From the NCBI RefSeq assembly GCF_000980885.2, contig NZ_LBDA02000058.1, positions 1-64,000 on the forward strand: a stretch of DNA of 64,000 nucleotides, read 5' to 3'. A program made the translations under genes and the position numbers. Source of the DNA: Streptomyces malaysiense. Lineage in GTDB: Bacteria > Actinomycetota > Actinomycetes > Streptomycetales > Streptomycetaceae. Positions 25,097-34,246 of the stretch are shown piece after piece. Position 1 is the first letter of the stretch, and each line of letters opens with the position of its first letter. The notes below the pieces were generated by a model that made no database searches, was not told the DNA's origin, and worked only from the letters and a program-made list of their open reading frames with translations.

Positions 25097-26566
25097 ATGG
25101 ACCTCACCGACCTGACGCCCGCCGAGCGCCGTGTCCGGGACGCCTTTCCGCTCGGCGAGGGGGTCGACCTGCGGGCGGTCGACGACGATCCCGAGCGGGG
25201 CGCCGACTGGGGACCGGAACGCACCGTACGGGCCGAGTTCCTGCGGGAGTTGCTGCTAGCGGGCCCTTTGGCGGAGGGCCGTACGGCGGGCCTGAAGGTG
25301 GCGGGCGCACGGGTCACCGGGCGGCTCGACCTGAAGTACGCCACCGTCACCTGCGCGGTCCGGCTGCGCGGCTGCCACTTCGAGCAGGCACCCGACCTGT
25401 ACGGGGCGCGGACCGGCGCCCTGGTCCTCAGCGACTCGGTGCTGCCGGGGCTGACGGCCGGGCAGCTGCGCGCCGACGGGGTCGTGCGGATCACCTGCTG
25501 CCGCGTCAGGGGCCCGGTACGGCTCCAGGGCTCCAGGCTGTCCGGGGCGCTCTTCGCGAACGGGGCATGGCTCGGCACGCCCGGGGAGGACCCGGAGGAG
25601 GCCGTGCTCCAGCTCAACCACGCCCAGGTGGCCACGGACGTGTGGGCGCCGGGGCTGGTCGCGCACGGCACGGTGCAGTTGAACGGGGCCGTCGTCGGCG
25701 GGCAGGTGAACCTCGACGACGCGGTGCTCGACGCCCCCGGCGGCACCGCGCTGCACGCCGAGGTGCTCGCGGTCGGCACCGATCTGCACGCGATGCGGCT
25801 GCGCGCGAGGGGCCGGGTCAATCTGAGCGGCGCCCGTATCCCCCGCCAGCTGAACCTCGCCTACGCCCGGTTGTCCAACCCCGGCGGCGTCGCCCTGCGG
25901 GCCAGCAGCGCGGTGGTCGGCGAACTGTGGCTGCGGGAGGCCGCGCCGGTCGAGGGCGCCGTCAATCTGCGCCGCGCCCAGCTCGACCTGCTGCACGTAC
26001 CGCCGCGGGTGTGGCCCGGGAAGGTGCAGCTCGACGGTCTCGCCTACCGCGTGCTGACCCCGCACCTGCCCGCCGAACAGCGCCTGCCGCTACTGGAGCG
26101 CGAACCGGACGGCGGCTATCTCCCGCACCCCTACGAGCAGTTGACCGCCGCCTACCGCACGGTGGGCGACGACGGCGCCGCCCGCACCGTGCAACTGGCC
26201 AAGCTCCGCCGCCACCGTCGCACCCTGCCGGCGTACGCCCGGCTGTGGGGCTGCCTCCAGGACGCCGCCGTCGGCTACGGCTTCCGCCCGATGCGCGCCG
26301 GGCTCTGGCTCCTCCTGCTGCTGTGCACGGGCACCCTCGTCTTCGCCCTGCACCACCCGCCCGCCCTCAAGCCCTCCGAGGCCCCCGCCTTCAACCCGCT
26401 CTTCTACACCCTGGACCTGCTCCTCCCGATCATCGACTTCGGCCAGGAGGGCGCGTACGCCCCGCGCGGCGGCTTCCAGTGGCTGTCGTACCTGCTGATC
26501 GCGATGGGCTGGGTGCTGGCGACGACGATCGCGGCGGGCGTCACCCGCTCCCTCAACCGGCAGTGA
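25097..26566 (+). CDS. Membrane protein with large beta-helix-like repeat domain
   Basis: A 489-residue protein. Residues 55-345 consist of repeated short strands such as LKVAGARVTGRLDLKYATV, VQLNGAVVGGQVNLDDAVL, RVNLSGARIPRQLNLAYARL and AVNLRRAQLDLL. The spacing of about 20 residues and inward small residues suggests a right-handed beta helix related to pentapeptide-repeat proteins. Two or three membrane helices lie at 400-485 (LLLLLCTGTLVFAL, SYLLIAMGWVLATTIAAG). Homologues are often labelled oxidoreductases, but I see no cofactor motif, so that label looks unsafe. The ATG at 25097 is 4 bases after the SanA-like stop. Function unknown. Confidence 0.8.
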   Translation: MDLTDLTPAERRVRDAFPLGEGVDLRAVDDDPERGADWGPERTVRAEFLRELLLAGPLAEGRTAGLKVAGARVTGRLDLKYATVTCAVRLRGCHFEQAPDLYGARTGALVLSDSVLPGLTAGQLRADGVVRITCCRVRGPVRLQGSRLSGALFANGAWLGTPGEDPEEAVLQLNHAQVATDVWAPGLVAHGTVQLNGAVVGGQVNLDDAVLDAPGGTALHAEVLAVGTDLHAMRLRARGRVNLSGARIPRQLNLAYARLSNPGGVALRASSAVVGELWLREAAPVEGAVNLRRAQLDLLHVPPRVWPGKVQLDGLAYRVLTPHLPAEQRLPLLEREPDGGYLPHPYEQLTAAYRTVGDDGAARTVQLAKLRRHRRTLPAYARLWGCLQDAAVGYGFRPMRAGLWLLLLLCTGTLVFALHHPPALKPSEAPAFNPLFYTLDLLLPIIDFGQEGAYAPRGGFQWLSYLLIAMGWVLATTIAAGVTRSLNRQ

Positions 26567-26714
26567 CCGAGAGGCGGTTGAAACAAGCCGGACAGGGCGC
26601 CCTTCTCCCCTTCCTGTGGACTCCCTATGGACATCAATTGTCATGCCCCCTTAAATCTCAGGGCGTCCAGCGCCATCCCCCCATGCCTGGATGGCGCCCG
26701 TTCCGAGGAGACAG

Positions 26715-28364
26715 ATGAGCCGAACACGGCAGCACGTCCGAGGATCCCGTCGTCTCGCCACCACCGGTGTCGCCGTCAGCAGCGCGACCCTGCTGGCCGT
26801 CACCCTCTCCCCCGCCGCCCACGCCGCGGCCAGACCCAGCCGGTCCGCCGCCGTGCAGCACGCGGCGGCGGCGCTCCTGGCGCACCGGTCGAGCCTGGGG
26901 CTCGACTCCGGCGAGGCCACGAGCGTCCGGGACGTGATCGTGGACAAGGACGGCACCCAGCACGTCCGCTACGACCGCACCTATCACCATCTCCCCGTGC
27001 TCGGCGGCGACTTCGTCGTCCACATCGGTGCCGACGGCGGCTACCGGGGTGCCGACCGGGCCAGTCGCGCCACGATCGCGTTGCCTACGACCACGCCCAG
27101 GGTGTCCGCCCCCGAGGCCGCCGGCCTCGCGACGAAGGCCCTGCGCGCGGCCCACCCCGGCGGCGGACTGCGGCGGGTCGAGGCCAAGCCGCGGCTGATC
27201 GTGGACGCGCTGCACGGGACCCCCAGGCTCGCCTGGCGGACCGACGCGGCCGGCCTGGACTCGCTCGGCAACCCGGTCGCGCGCACAGTGCTGACCGACG
27301 CCCGCACCGGCGCCCGGATCGACGCCTGGGACAGCATCGAGACCGCCGCCGGCGACGGCCGCTCGCTGTACGGCGGAACGGTGCCGCTGGAGACGACCCA
27401 GTCCGGATCGTCGTACCAGCTCAAGGACCCGACCCGGGGCAACACCTACACCGGGGACGCCGCGAACAAGACCGACCTGTGCATCTTCGGCATCTGCATC
27501 AGCCGGGCGCCCTCGACCGTGTTCACGGACGCCGACAACCACTGGGGCACGGGCGCCACCGCCGACCGCTCCTCGGCCGCGGTCGACGCGCAGTACGGCA
27601 CGAACGAGACCTGGGACTACTACAAGAACGTCCACGGCCGCAACGGCATCGCGGGCGACGGCAAGGGCTCGTACAACCGCGTCCATTACGGCAAGAACTA
27701 CAACAACGCCTTCTGGGACGACAGTTGCTTCTGCATGACGTACGGCGACGGTGACGGGACCACCTTCGGGCCGCTGGTCGCGCTGGACGTCGCCGGGCAC
27801 GAGATGACGCACGGCGTCACCTCCAAGACCGCCGGCCTGACCTACTCGGGCGAGTCCGGCGGTCTGAACGAGGCCACCTCCGACATCCTCGGCACCATGG
27901 TCGAGTGGTACGCGAACAACCCGTCCGACCCCGGCGACTACCTCATCGGCGAGGAGATCGTCCGCCCCGGCTTCGGGGGCACCGCGCTGCGCTACATGGA
28001 CAAGCCCTCCAGGGACGGCAGCTCGGCGGACTACTGGAGCAGCTCGGTCGGCAACCTCGACGTCCACTACTCCTCCGGCGTCGCCAACCACTTCGCCTAC
28101 CTCCTCGCGGAGGGCAGCGGGCCCAAGACCATCAACGGCGTCAGCTACGACTCGCCCACGTACAACGGCTCCACGGTCACCGGCATCGGCCACGACAAGG
28201 TCGGCAGGATCTGGTACCGGGCGCTGACGGCCTACATGACGTCCTCCACCAACTACGCGGGCGCCCGCACGGCCACCCTCGACGCGGCCAAGGACCTCTA
28301 CGGCGCGGGCAGCACGGAGTACGACGCGGTGGCGGCGGCCTGGAGCGCCGTCAACGTGAACTGA
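26715..28364 (+). CDS. Secreted M4-family (thermolysin-like) metalloprotease
   Basis: A 549-residue preproprotein. A signal peptide ends near AAHAAARPS (residue 38). The propeptide (40-200) has FTP/PepSY features (HVRYDRTYHHLPVLGGDFVV). The catalytic domain has HEMTH at 362-366 (zinc His pair, Glu catalytic) and the third ligand Glu386 in GGLNEATSD, the 20-residue spacing expected of M4 enzymes. DVHYSSGVANHFAYLLAEG carries the catalytic His. The ATG at 26715 follows GAGGAGA; an upstream in-frame ATG (26691) would spoil the signal peptide. It degrades extracellular protein. It is a single-gene unit ending at a perfect hairpin. Confidence 0.95.
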   Translation: MSRTRQHVRGSRRLATTGVAVSSATLLAVTLSPAAHAAARPSRSAAVQHAAAALLAHRSSLGLDSGEATSVRDVIVDKDGTQHVRYDRTYHHLPVLGGDFVVHIGADGGYRGADRASRATIALPTTTPRVSAPEAAGLATKALRAAHPGGGLRRVEAKPRLIVDALHGTPRLAWRTDAAGLDSLGNPVARTVLTDARTGARIDAWDSIETAAGDGRSLYGGTVPLETTQSGSSYQLKDPTRGNTYTGDAANKTDLCIFGICISRAPSTVFTDADNHWGTGATADRSSAAVDAQYGTNETWDYYKNVHGRNGIAGDGKGSYNRVHYGKNYNNAFWDDSCFCMTYGDGDGTTFGPLVALDVAGHEMTHGVTSKTAGLTYSGESGGLNEATSDILGTMVEWYANNPSDPGDYLIGEEIVRPGFGGTALRYMDKPSRDGSSADYWSSSVGNLDVHYSSGVANHFAYLLAEGSGPKTINGVSYDSPTYNGSTVTGIGHDKVGRIWYRALTAYMTSSTNYAGARTATLDAAKDLYGAGSTEYDAVAAAWSAVNVN

Positions 28365-28376
28365 CCGGTCACGGCA

Positions 28377-28406
28377 CGGGCCCGGGGGCGCGCTCCCCCG
28401 GGCCCG
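28377..28406 (+). terminator. Hairpin terminator after the M4 protease
   Basis: Perfect 12-bp arms CGGGCCCGGGGG / CCCCCGGGCCCG with a 6-base loop, 12 bases beyond the stop codon. There is no T-run. Confidence 0.75.
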
Positions 28407-28673
28407 GATGACGGCCCGTCACCTCCGTCACCCGTTCAACGGCCCCTCGTCGCTCCATTCGTGTGTTCTTCGTCTTTTCTTCTCGTGCTCCCCGGCACAC
28501 CACCTCTGACCTGCCCCGACTCCGCCACGGCTCAGCCGTATGGCCGCCGGGCCCGCCACCCGTTCACCGCAGTCCGGCCGATCTCCCGGCAAGCGGATCG
28601 AGGCGCGAGCCCTTTACCTCGAAGGGCAGGGGACACACCAGTCGGACAAGCTCGACAAGCTCTGGGGAGCACC

Positions 28674-29222
28674 ATGCGACGCACCGCCCGTCTGCTGACC
28701 GGTACCGCGCTCGCCGTGGGAACGGCGGCGCTCGCCGCCGCGCCCGCCTACGGCGGTGCCGCGGCCGCGCGGCCCGTGCGCGCCCCCACCGGCAGCCTGC
28801 AGGTGTACCCGTCCACCGCGATCCCCGGCGGACAGGTCACCGTGAACACCGCCGCCTGCGGCGACAAGGGCGGCGCGACCGGGGACGCGGGCGCGGTCGG
28901 CGCCGGTGTCTTCACCCTGGCGCCCACCACGCACCAGGGCGAGGCGATCGGTCAGTTCCAGGTGCCGCCGAGCGCGCAGCCGGGGACGTACGAGATCGTC
29001 GCGAAGTGTGCGGAGGGCAGCAGACAGGTGACGGGCGACCTGGTGGTGGCCCTCGGCGCGGCGCACGAGCAGGTGCAGCCGCGGGGAAGCCTGAAGACGG
29101 GGGTCGGCGGCGCGCTCGGTCCCGACCCCGTGCAGACCGCGGCGGGCGTGACGGCGCTGGCCGTCGCCGCCGCGGGCGGTACCTGGCTCCTGCATCGCCG
29201 GGCGAGAGGCGACGGGATCTGA
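28674..29222 (+). CDS. Secreted protein with C-terminal membrane anchor
   Basis: A 182-residue exported protein. A signal peptide (TARLLTGTALAVGTAALAAA, cleavage near AYGGA) precedes an Ig-like beta domain (LQVYPSTAIPGGQVTVNTAA, GTYEIVAKCAEGSRQVTG) with two Cys residues that could pair. A C-terminal helix (TAAGVTALAVAAAGGTWLL) followed by HRRARGDGI anchors it in the membrane. No LPxTG-type sorting motif precedes the helix, so it is probably not a sortase substrate in the standard sense, although a sortase gene follows. The ATG at 28674 follows GGGGAG; the frame is open further upstream without a signal peptide. Function unknown. Confidence 0.8.
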   Translation: MRRTARLLTGTALAVGTAALAAAPAYGGAAAARPVRAPTGSLQVYPSTAIPGGQVTVNTAACGDKGGATGDAGAVGAGVFTLAPTTHQGEAIGQFQVPPSAQPGTYEIVAKCAEGSRQVTGDLVVALGAAHEQVQPRGSLKTGVGGALGPDPVQTAAGVTALAVAAAGGTWLLHRRARGDGI

Positions 29223-29442
29223 CGGACACCCTCCGCTGTCCGTCCGCCGGTACCGCAAGTCCCGCCCCCTCCGGGTCCGATGCCCCTCGCGGCCCGGAGG
29301 GGGAGGGGGTCCGCCACAGCCACAGCGGGCCGGACCGCCCGGGTCCGTTCCGGACCGCTCCAGGTCAGCAGGGCCGCTCCACCGCCGGATCGGTCCGCCC
29401 CAGGTCCAGTTCGGGGGTACGCCCCCCGGGAGAGGGGTCCGT

Positions 29443-30120
29443 ATGCGCAGCACACGTCTGCCCGGGAGCCGTGCCCGTTGCGTCCGCGGGGTCCGCGGCC
29501 GTCGCGGGCGCCGGCTCGGGGACACCGCGATAGCCGCGGTCACCGTCGTGGCCCTCGCCTCGGGGGTCTGGCTGCTGGGCGGCCAGTCGCACGCTCCCCC
29601 GCAGCCGACGGCCGCCGAGGGCCGCCCCGACCCCGGCGAGGAGCGCCTGTCCGCGCCCTCCCTGCCGCCGTCCCCGCCGCTGCGCATCCGCATCCCGGCC
29701 ATCCGCGTGAACGCCCCGCTGATGGGTCTCGCCCTCACCTCCTCCGGCAGCCTGGACGTGCCGCCCGCGCGGAACAAGAACCTGGCCGGCTGGTACGAGG
29801 CCGGGACCATGCCCGGCGAGCGGGGGACCGCGATCGTCGCCGGGCACGTGGACAACACGGAGGGCCCGGCCGTCTTCTACGACCTGGGCGCGCTCAAGCG
29901 GGGCGCCCGGATCGAGGTGGACCGCCAGGACGGCACGGTGGCCGAGTTCACCGTGGACGCCGTCGAGGTCTACGCCGCCAGCGACTTCCCCGACCAGAAG
30001 GTCTACGGCGCCGCACCCCGCCCGGAGCTGCGCGTGATCACCTGCGGCGGCGGCTACTCGAATACCACCGGCTACCAGGGCAACGTGGTCGTCTTCGCCC
30101 ATCTGACCGGCAGCCGCTGA
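29443..30120 (+). CDS. Class F sortase
   Basis: A 225-residue membrane-anchored transpeptidase. A basic N terminus is followed by one membrane helix (AVTVVALASGVWLLGG) and a Pro-rich stalk, then the sortase barrel from about 85 (RIRIPAIRVNAPLMGLAL). His135 lies in TAIVAGHVDNTEGPAVFYDL, Cys201 in LRVITCGGGYSNTTGYQGN; the catalytic Arg in class F is less certain here. Class F enzymes are widespread in actinobacteria, mostly with unknown substrates. It lies 220 bp downstream of the anchored secreted protein and is convergent with the sugar transporter genes, 16 bp apart. Confidence 0.9.
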   Translation: MRSTRLPGSRARCVRGVRGRRGRRLGDTAIAAVTVVALASGVWLLGGQSHAPPQPTAAEGRPDPGEERLSAPSLPPSPPLRIRIPAIRVNAPLMGLALTSSGSLDVPPARNKNLAGWYEAGTMPGERGTAIVAGHVDNTEGPAVFYDLGALKRGARIEVDRQDGTVAEFTVDAVEVYAASDFPDQKVYGAAPRPELRVITCGGGYSNTTGYQGNVVVFAHLTGSR

Positions 30121-30136
30121 GCCGCCGCGACCGGCC

Positions 30137-30970
30137 TCAGTCGATGCCCGACCGCTCCACCCCCGCCACGATCCACCGCTGGAAGCACAGGAACACCACC
30201 AGCAGCGGCAGGATCGACACCGCCGCCGCGATGAACAGCTCGTGCAGGCGCACCACCTGGGCGGTGGTGAAGGAGGACAGCGCCACCTGGACCGTCCAGG
30301 CGCTCTGGTCCTGCCCGATCACCAGCGGCCACAGGAAGGAGTTCCAGGCGCCGAGGAAGACGATGGTGCCGACCGCCGCGAACACCGGCCGCGCGTTGGG
30401 CACGACCACCAGCCAGTACGTCCGCCAGTAGCCGAGCCCGTCGACCTGGGCCGCGTCCTCCAGTTCCTTCGGGAATCCGAGGAAGTACTGCCGGAAGACG
30501 AAACAGGCGAACGCCGGGAACAGGGTCGGCACGATCAGCCCGCGCAGCGTGGAGACCCAGCCGAGGGACGACACCAGCACGAAGCTCGGTACGAAGGTGA
30601 CGGCGGCCGGGACCAGCAGGGTGCCCAGGATGCCGTAGAAGACCTTGTTCGCGTGCCGGTACGGGATGCGGGCGAGGCCGTATCCCGCGAGGGAGGCGAG
30701 CAGCAGGGTGCCGAGGGTGGTGGCTACGGCGATCAGCGCGGAGTTGAGGAGCGAGCGGGCGAACGGCACGGAGGGGTCGGCGAACAGCTCCCGTACGTTT
30801 GCCCACCGCAGCTCGGCCGGGAAGAAGGTCCACGCGGGCGAGGTGATGTCCCGCTCGCTGGACAGACCGTTGCGCACCAGCAGGTAGAAGGGGACGAGGA
30901 AGAGCAGCGCGAGCACGACGAGCAGCACGGTCCGCAGCGCCCTCCCGGCCCTCACCAGCGCGTCATCCAT
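30137..30970 (-). CDS. Sugar ABC transporter permease, MalG type
   Basis: A 277-residue inner-membrane permease with about six segments. The EAA loop that docks with the ATPase is visible as LEDAAQVDGLGYWRTYWLVVVP, near residue 185. It is the last gene of a three-gene binding protein-permease-permease operon. The ATG at 30970 follows GGAGGA at good spacing and overlaps the upstream stop by 8 bases; a GTG at 30979 is too close to the ribosome site. No ATP-binding gene is present, so a shared MsiK-type ATPase is likely, as in other Streptomyces sugar transporters. Confidence 0.92.
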   Translation of the reverse strand: MDDALVRAGRALRTVLLVVLALLFLVPFYLLVRNGLSSERDITSPAWTFFPAELRWANVRELFADPSVPFARSLLNSALIAVATTLGTLLLASLAGYGLARIPYRHANKVFYGILGTLLVPAAVTFVPSFVLVSSLGWVSTLRGLIVPTLFPAFACFVFRQYFLGFPKELEDAAQVDGLGYWRTYWLVVVPNARPVFAAVGTIVFLGAWNSFLWPLVIGQDQSAWTVQVALSSFTTAQVVRLHELFIAAAVSILPLLVVFLCFQRWIVAGVERSGID

Positions 30971-31865
30971 CGGCCGCACTCCTCCCGAGCCCGAGCCACC
31001 GCGCCTGCCCCACCGTGACGATCGCGATGATCAGCGCGAGGATCACGGCGCCCGCGCTGCCGAGCCCCAGGTTCTGCCCCTGGCCGAGGGCGGTGTAGTA
31101 GAGGTAGACGAGCGGCGGGCGGGCGTACGGCGGATATCCCCGCGCGTCCGACAGCAGGTTGTAGAACTCGTCGAAGGCCTGGAAGGCGTTGATGACGAGC
31201 AGCAGCACCACCGCGACCGAGGTGGCGCGCAGTTGGGGCAGGGTGATGTGCCGCAGCACCGTCCAGCCGGGGCGGGCCCCGTCCACGGCGGCGGCCTCGT
31301 ACAGCACCGGATCGATCCGCTGGAGCCCGGCGAGGAACAGGATCATGTAGAACCCGGCCTGGAGCCACAGACGTACGGTCACGATGACCAGCCAGTACCA
31401 GGGCGGACGGGTGGTCGACAGCCAGGCCACGGGGTCGGTGCCGAACCAGCCGAGCACCGTGTTGGCGAGTCCGAAGCGCACCCCGTTGAACAGGGACATC
31501 TTCCAGATCAGGGCGGCCACGACGTAACTGCACGCCGCCGGGAGGAAGAAGACCGACCGGAAGAACGCCTGGGCCCGCCGCACCCGGTTGACCATCAGCG
31601 CGAGGGCCAGGGAGAGGGCGAAGGTGACGGGCACGATGAAGGCGGTGAACACGAGGAAGGTGCGCAGGCTCCCGGTGAACGCGCTGTCCCTCAGCATCGC
31701 CCTGTAGTTGTCCAGGCCGACGAAGTCCGTGGGGGTCACGGTGTTGTGCGCGTCGAAGAAGCTCAGGCCGACGCTCCACACCAGCGGAACGTACGTGAAC
31801 AGCGCGAGCCCGGCCGCGAAGGGCCCGACGAACACCCAGAACCAGAAAGCCCTGCGGCGCCTCAC
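30963..31865 (-). CDS. Sugar ABC transporter permease, MalF type
   Basis: A 300-residue permease with six membrane segments (WFWVFVGPFAAGLALFTYVP first). The EAA loop is LYEAAAVDGARPGWTVLRHI near residue 210. The frame is open to 32996, but the GTG at 31865 overlaps the binding-protein stop (GTGA) and starts the first helix, so the longer form is a shadow of the binding-protein gene. It forms a channel with the MalG-type partner. Confidence 0.92.
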   Translation of the reverse strand: MRRRRAFWFWVFVGPFAAGLALFTYVPLVWSVGLSFFDAHNTVTPTDFVGLDNYRAMLRDSAFTGSLRTFLVFTAFIVPVTFALSLALALMVNRVRRAQAFFRSVFFLPAACSYVVAALIWKMSLFNGVRFGLANTVLGWFGTDPVAWLSTTRPPWYWLVIVTVRLWLQAGFYMILFLAGLQRIDPVLYEAAAVDGARPGWTVLRHITLPQLRATSVAVVLLLVINAFQAFDEFYNLLSDARGYPPYARPPLVYLYYTALGQGQNLGLGSAGAVILALIIAIVTVGQARWLGLGRSAADG

Positions 31866-33118
31866 GACTTGTGCTGGACCCGGTCGAGTTCCGCGGACAC
31901 CTTCCGTACGACCCCCCGCAGTTCGCTCTCCGGACTCGCCCCGTCCTTGATGATCCGGCTCAGCGCGTCCTGGTAGGCGGTCTGGGCGGCGGGGGTCCAC
32001 AGCAGCGGCTGGGCGTACCCGTGCTCGGTGGCGAACCCTACGGCGTCGGCGGCGGCGCCCGTCCTCAGCTTGGCGGCCTTCTTCGCGAGCGAGATCCGCG
32101 CCGGAATGTGGAACCCGTACCCGAGCGCGAAGTCCTCCTGGTAGTCGGTCCGTTCCACCCAGAGCCACTTCACGTACGCCTTGGCCGCTTCCTTCTCCTT
32201 GCTCCGCGCACTGACGGCGGCCCCGTACGCCCCGACGGGAACGGTCGGCTTCCCGTGACTCCCGTCCCCCGGGAACGGCAACACCCCGAAATCGTCCCCG
32301 AGTTCCTTCCGCACCTGCGGCAACGCCCAGAGCCCGGACCACTGCATCGCGGTGAGCCCCTGGAGGAAGGCCGAGGGGTCGGACCAGTCGGTGGGCGCGC
32401 CGAGGAGCAGCGTCTTGCCCGCGTACAGCTCCCTCAGTTTCCCGAGCGTCCGCGCCGCCGCCGGGTCGTCGAACCCGGCCTTCCCGTCGTCCGTGACCAG
32501 CCGAAGCCCCGCCGCGTACAGGGGCGTCCCGCCGAGAACCCCGGCACCGCCGTCGTTCCCGAGGAACAGCCCCTTGACCTTGTTCCTGGTCAATTCCTTC
32601 GCGGCGTCCACGAGTTCGTCGAGTGTCCGCGGAGGCCGCACCCCGGCGTCCCGCAGCATGCTCTTCCGGTAGTAGAGCATCTGCATGTCGATGGTCTGCG
32701 GAATGCCGTAGACCTTCCCCCGGTACGTCTTCGGCGCCAGCACCGCCGGATTGAAGTCGTCCCTGACCCCGTCCAGCAACGCGGTCAGATCCTCCACCTG
32801 CCCGCCCTGGATCTGGTCCAGCGAGGGCCCGTTGACCTCGAACACGTCGGGCCCGGAATCCGTGAGCAGCGCCGCGGCCGTCTGCTGGTCGTAGTTCCCG
32901 GGCCGCCACTGCACGGTGACGTGCGCCTTCTCGTAGGCGGCGGCATACCGCTCCACCGCCTGCTCGGTCCCGGCCTCCCCGTACTGGTGGTACCACTGCG
33001 TGAGCCTCGTCCCCCCGGAACTCCCGCCCCCGCGCCCGGTATTGGACCCACAGCCACCGAGTACCCCGGCCCCGATCCCCGCACCGGCGCCCAGCAGCGT
33101 CCTACGGCTGATCGTCAT
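31862..33118 (-). CDS. Sugar-binding lipoprotein of ABC transporter
   Basis: A 418-residue extracellular solute-binding protein, cluster 1 (MalE-like). The N terminus MTISRRTLLGAGAGIGAGVL ends in a lipobox (LGGC), and the twin Arg suggests Tat export. The mature part has TRLTQWYHQYGEAGTEQAV, typical of sugar-binding proteins, and MQWSGLWALPQVRKELGDDF near the ligand cleft. The ATG at 33118 follows GGGGGAG. It delivers an unidentified sugar to the two permeases encoded after it. No regulator gene adjoins the operon. Confidence 0.92.
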   Translation of the reverse strand: MTISRRTLLGAGAGIGAGVLGGCGSNTGRGGGSSGGTRLTQWYHQYGEAGTEQAVERYAAAYEKAHVTVQWRPGNYDQQTAAALLTDSGPDVFEVNGPSLDQIQGGQVEDLTALLDGVRDDFNPAVLAPKTYRGKVYGIPQTIDMQMLYYRKSMLRDAGVRPPRTLDELVDAAKELTRNKVKGLFLGNDGGAGVLGGTPLYAAGLRLVTDDGKAGFDDPAAARTLGKLRELYAGKTLLLGAPTDWSDPSAFLQGLTAMQWSGLWALPQVRKELGDDFGVLPFPGDGSHGKPTVPVGAYGAAVSARSKEKEAAKAYVKWLWVERTDYQEDFALGYGFHIPARISLAKKAAKLRTGAAADAVGFATEHGYAQPLLWTPAAQTAYQDALSRIIKDGASPESELRGVVRKVSAELDRVQHKS

Positions 33119-33203
33119 GTTCTCCCCCTGACGTCGGTCCTCAACGCACGGCCCAACGATCAACCATGCGGGGCGATTACGAAAGAGGGAGTGCGGCGGT
33201 GCG

Positions 33204-34150
33204 TCACCGCGCACGGACAGCGGGTGAGGGGTTTTCCCCGCCTTCCGTCCGCGCCCCCTCGTAGCGGGCCACGAGCCGCGCCGTCTCCTCCTCCCGGGAG
33301 CCCCGGACTTCGGCGCAACGCTTGCTCATCACGAACTCACCCAGCGTCAGGCACAGATCCATGCGCTGAATGCACACGCCGACCACGAAGGGCCCGCTCC
33401 GCGCCCGGTACATGCGCACTCCGTAGTACCCCTCCTGACAGTCCCGCTCGTTGTCGAAGCGGCACCCCGCGCAGGTGTCCGGGAGGCGGACGGGCCGGAT
33501 GCTCTTGGCGAGGAGGGGTCGGCCGTCGGGGAGCCGGTAGCGGACGCGTTGGTCGGAGGCGCCGGCGGTGACGACCCGGCGCACCGGAACCGCTTCGAGC
33601 CGGTCCACGACCTCTTTCATGGCGGCGAGTGACGCACCGCCGTCCTCAAGGTTCACGAGCATCCGTACGGTGACGGCCCGCCCGTGTTCCGCCATGACGC
33701 GGAGCACCCGTGTCACGTGGTCGCGGTCAGGGATCACGATGTTCGCCGAGACCGTCACGCCGCACCGGGACGCGGTTTCGATCGTGGCGGTGAGGGCGTC
33801 CAGCTTTCGCGCGGCCAGTTTCGGCGAGGCGAGACGGGTCGCCTGGACCGCGGCGAGTTCCTCGGGGGTGGTGCCGAACACGGACAGGTTGATCCGGTCG
33901 AGGCCGGCCGCCGCGCACTCGGGGAGAACGGCGGCCCCGTTCTCACCGTTGCTGGTGAGCCCCACCGTCAGACCGATCCGGCGGGCGATGCGGACGAGAG
34001 CGGTCAGCTCGGGATGCAAAGTCGGCTCTCCGCCCGTGAAGTGCACCTCGCTCGTGGGGAGACTGCCGCGCACCGCCGCCAGGGCGAGGGCGAAGTCCGC
34101 ATCGGCCTTGATCCGTCCCGGCAGGAAGCATCGTTCGTTCTGGCGTTCCG
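33204..34150 (-). pseudogene. Radical-SAM protein remnant, 5' end lost
   Basis: The conserved part starts near GRIKADADFALALAAVRGSL and runs through VHFTGGEPTLHPELTALVRI (the GGE motif), LTSNG and DRINLSVFG to a Cys-rich end (CAGCRFDNERDCQEGYYGVR). The CxxxCxxC cluster that binds the iron-sulphur centre should lie about 30 residues before the GGE motif, but it is absent. The frame stays open to 34496, but upstream residues are Arg/Pro-rich and unlike the family. The likeliest reading is a gene whose 5' end was deleted together with that of the divergent regulator. Confidence 0.65.
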
Positions 34151-34246
34151 GCGGGAAGCCCTGCGTCCGCGCACGGACGCTTCGCTGAGCGTTCGGCAGC
34201 TGCGCCGCTGGGAGTGCGAAGCCCCTCCCTCGCTGCCGCACCCAGG

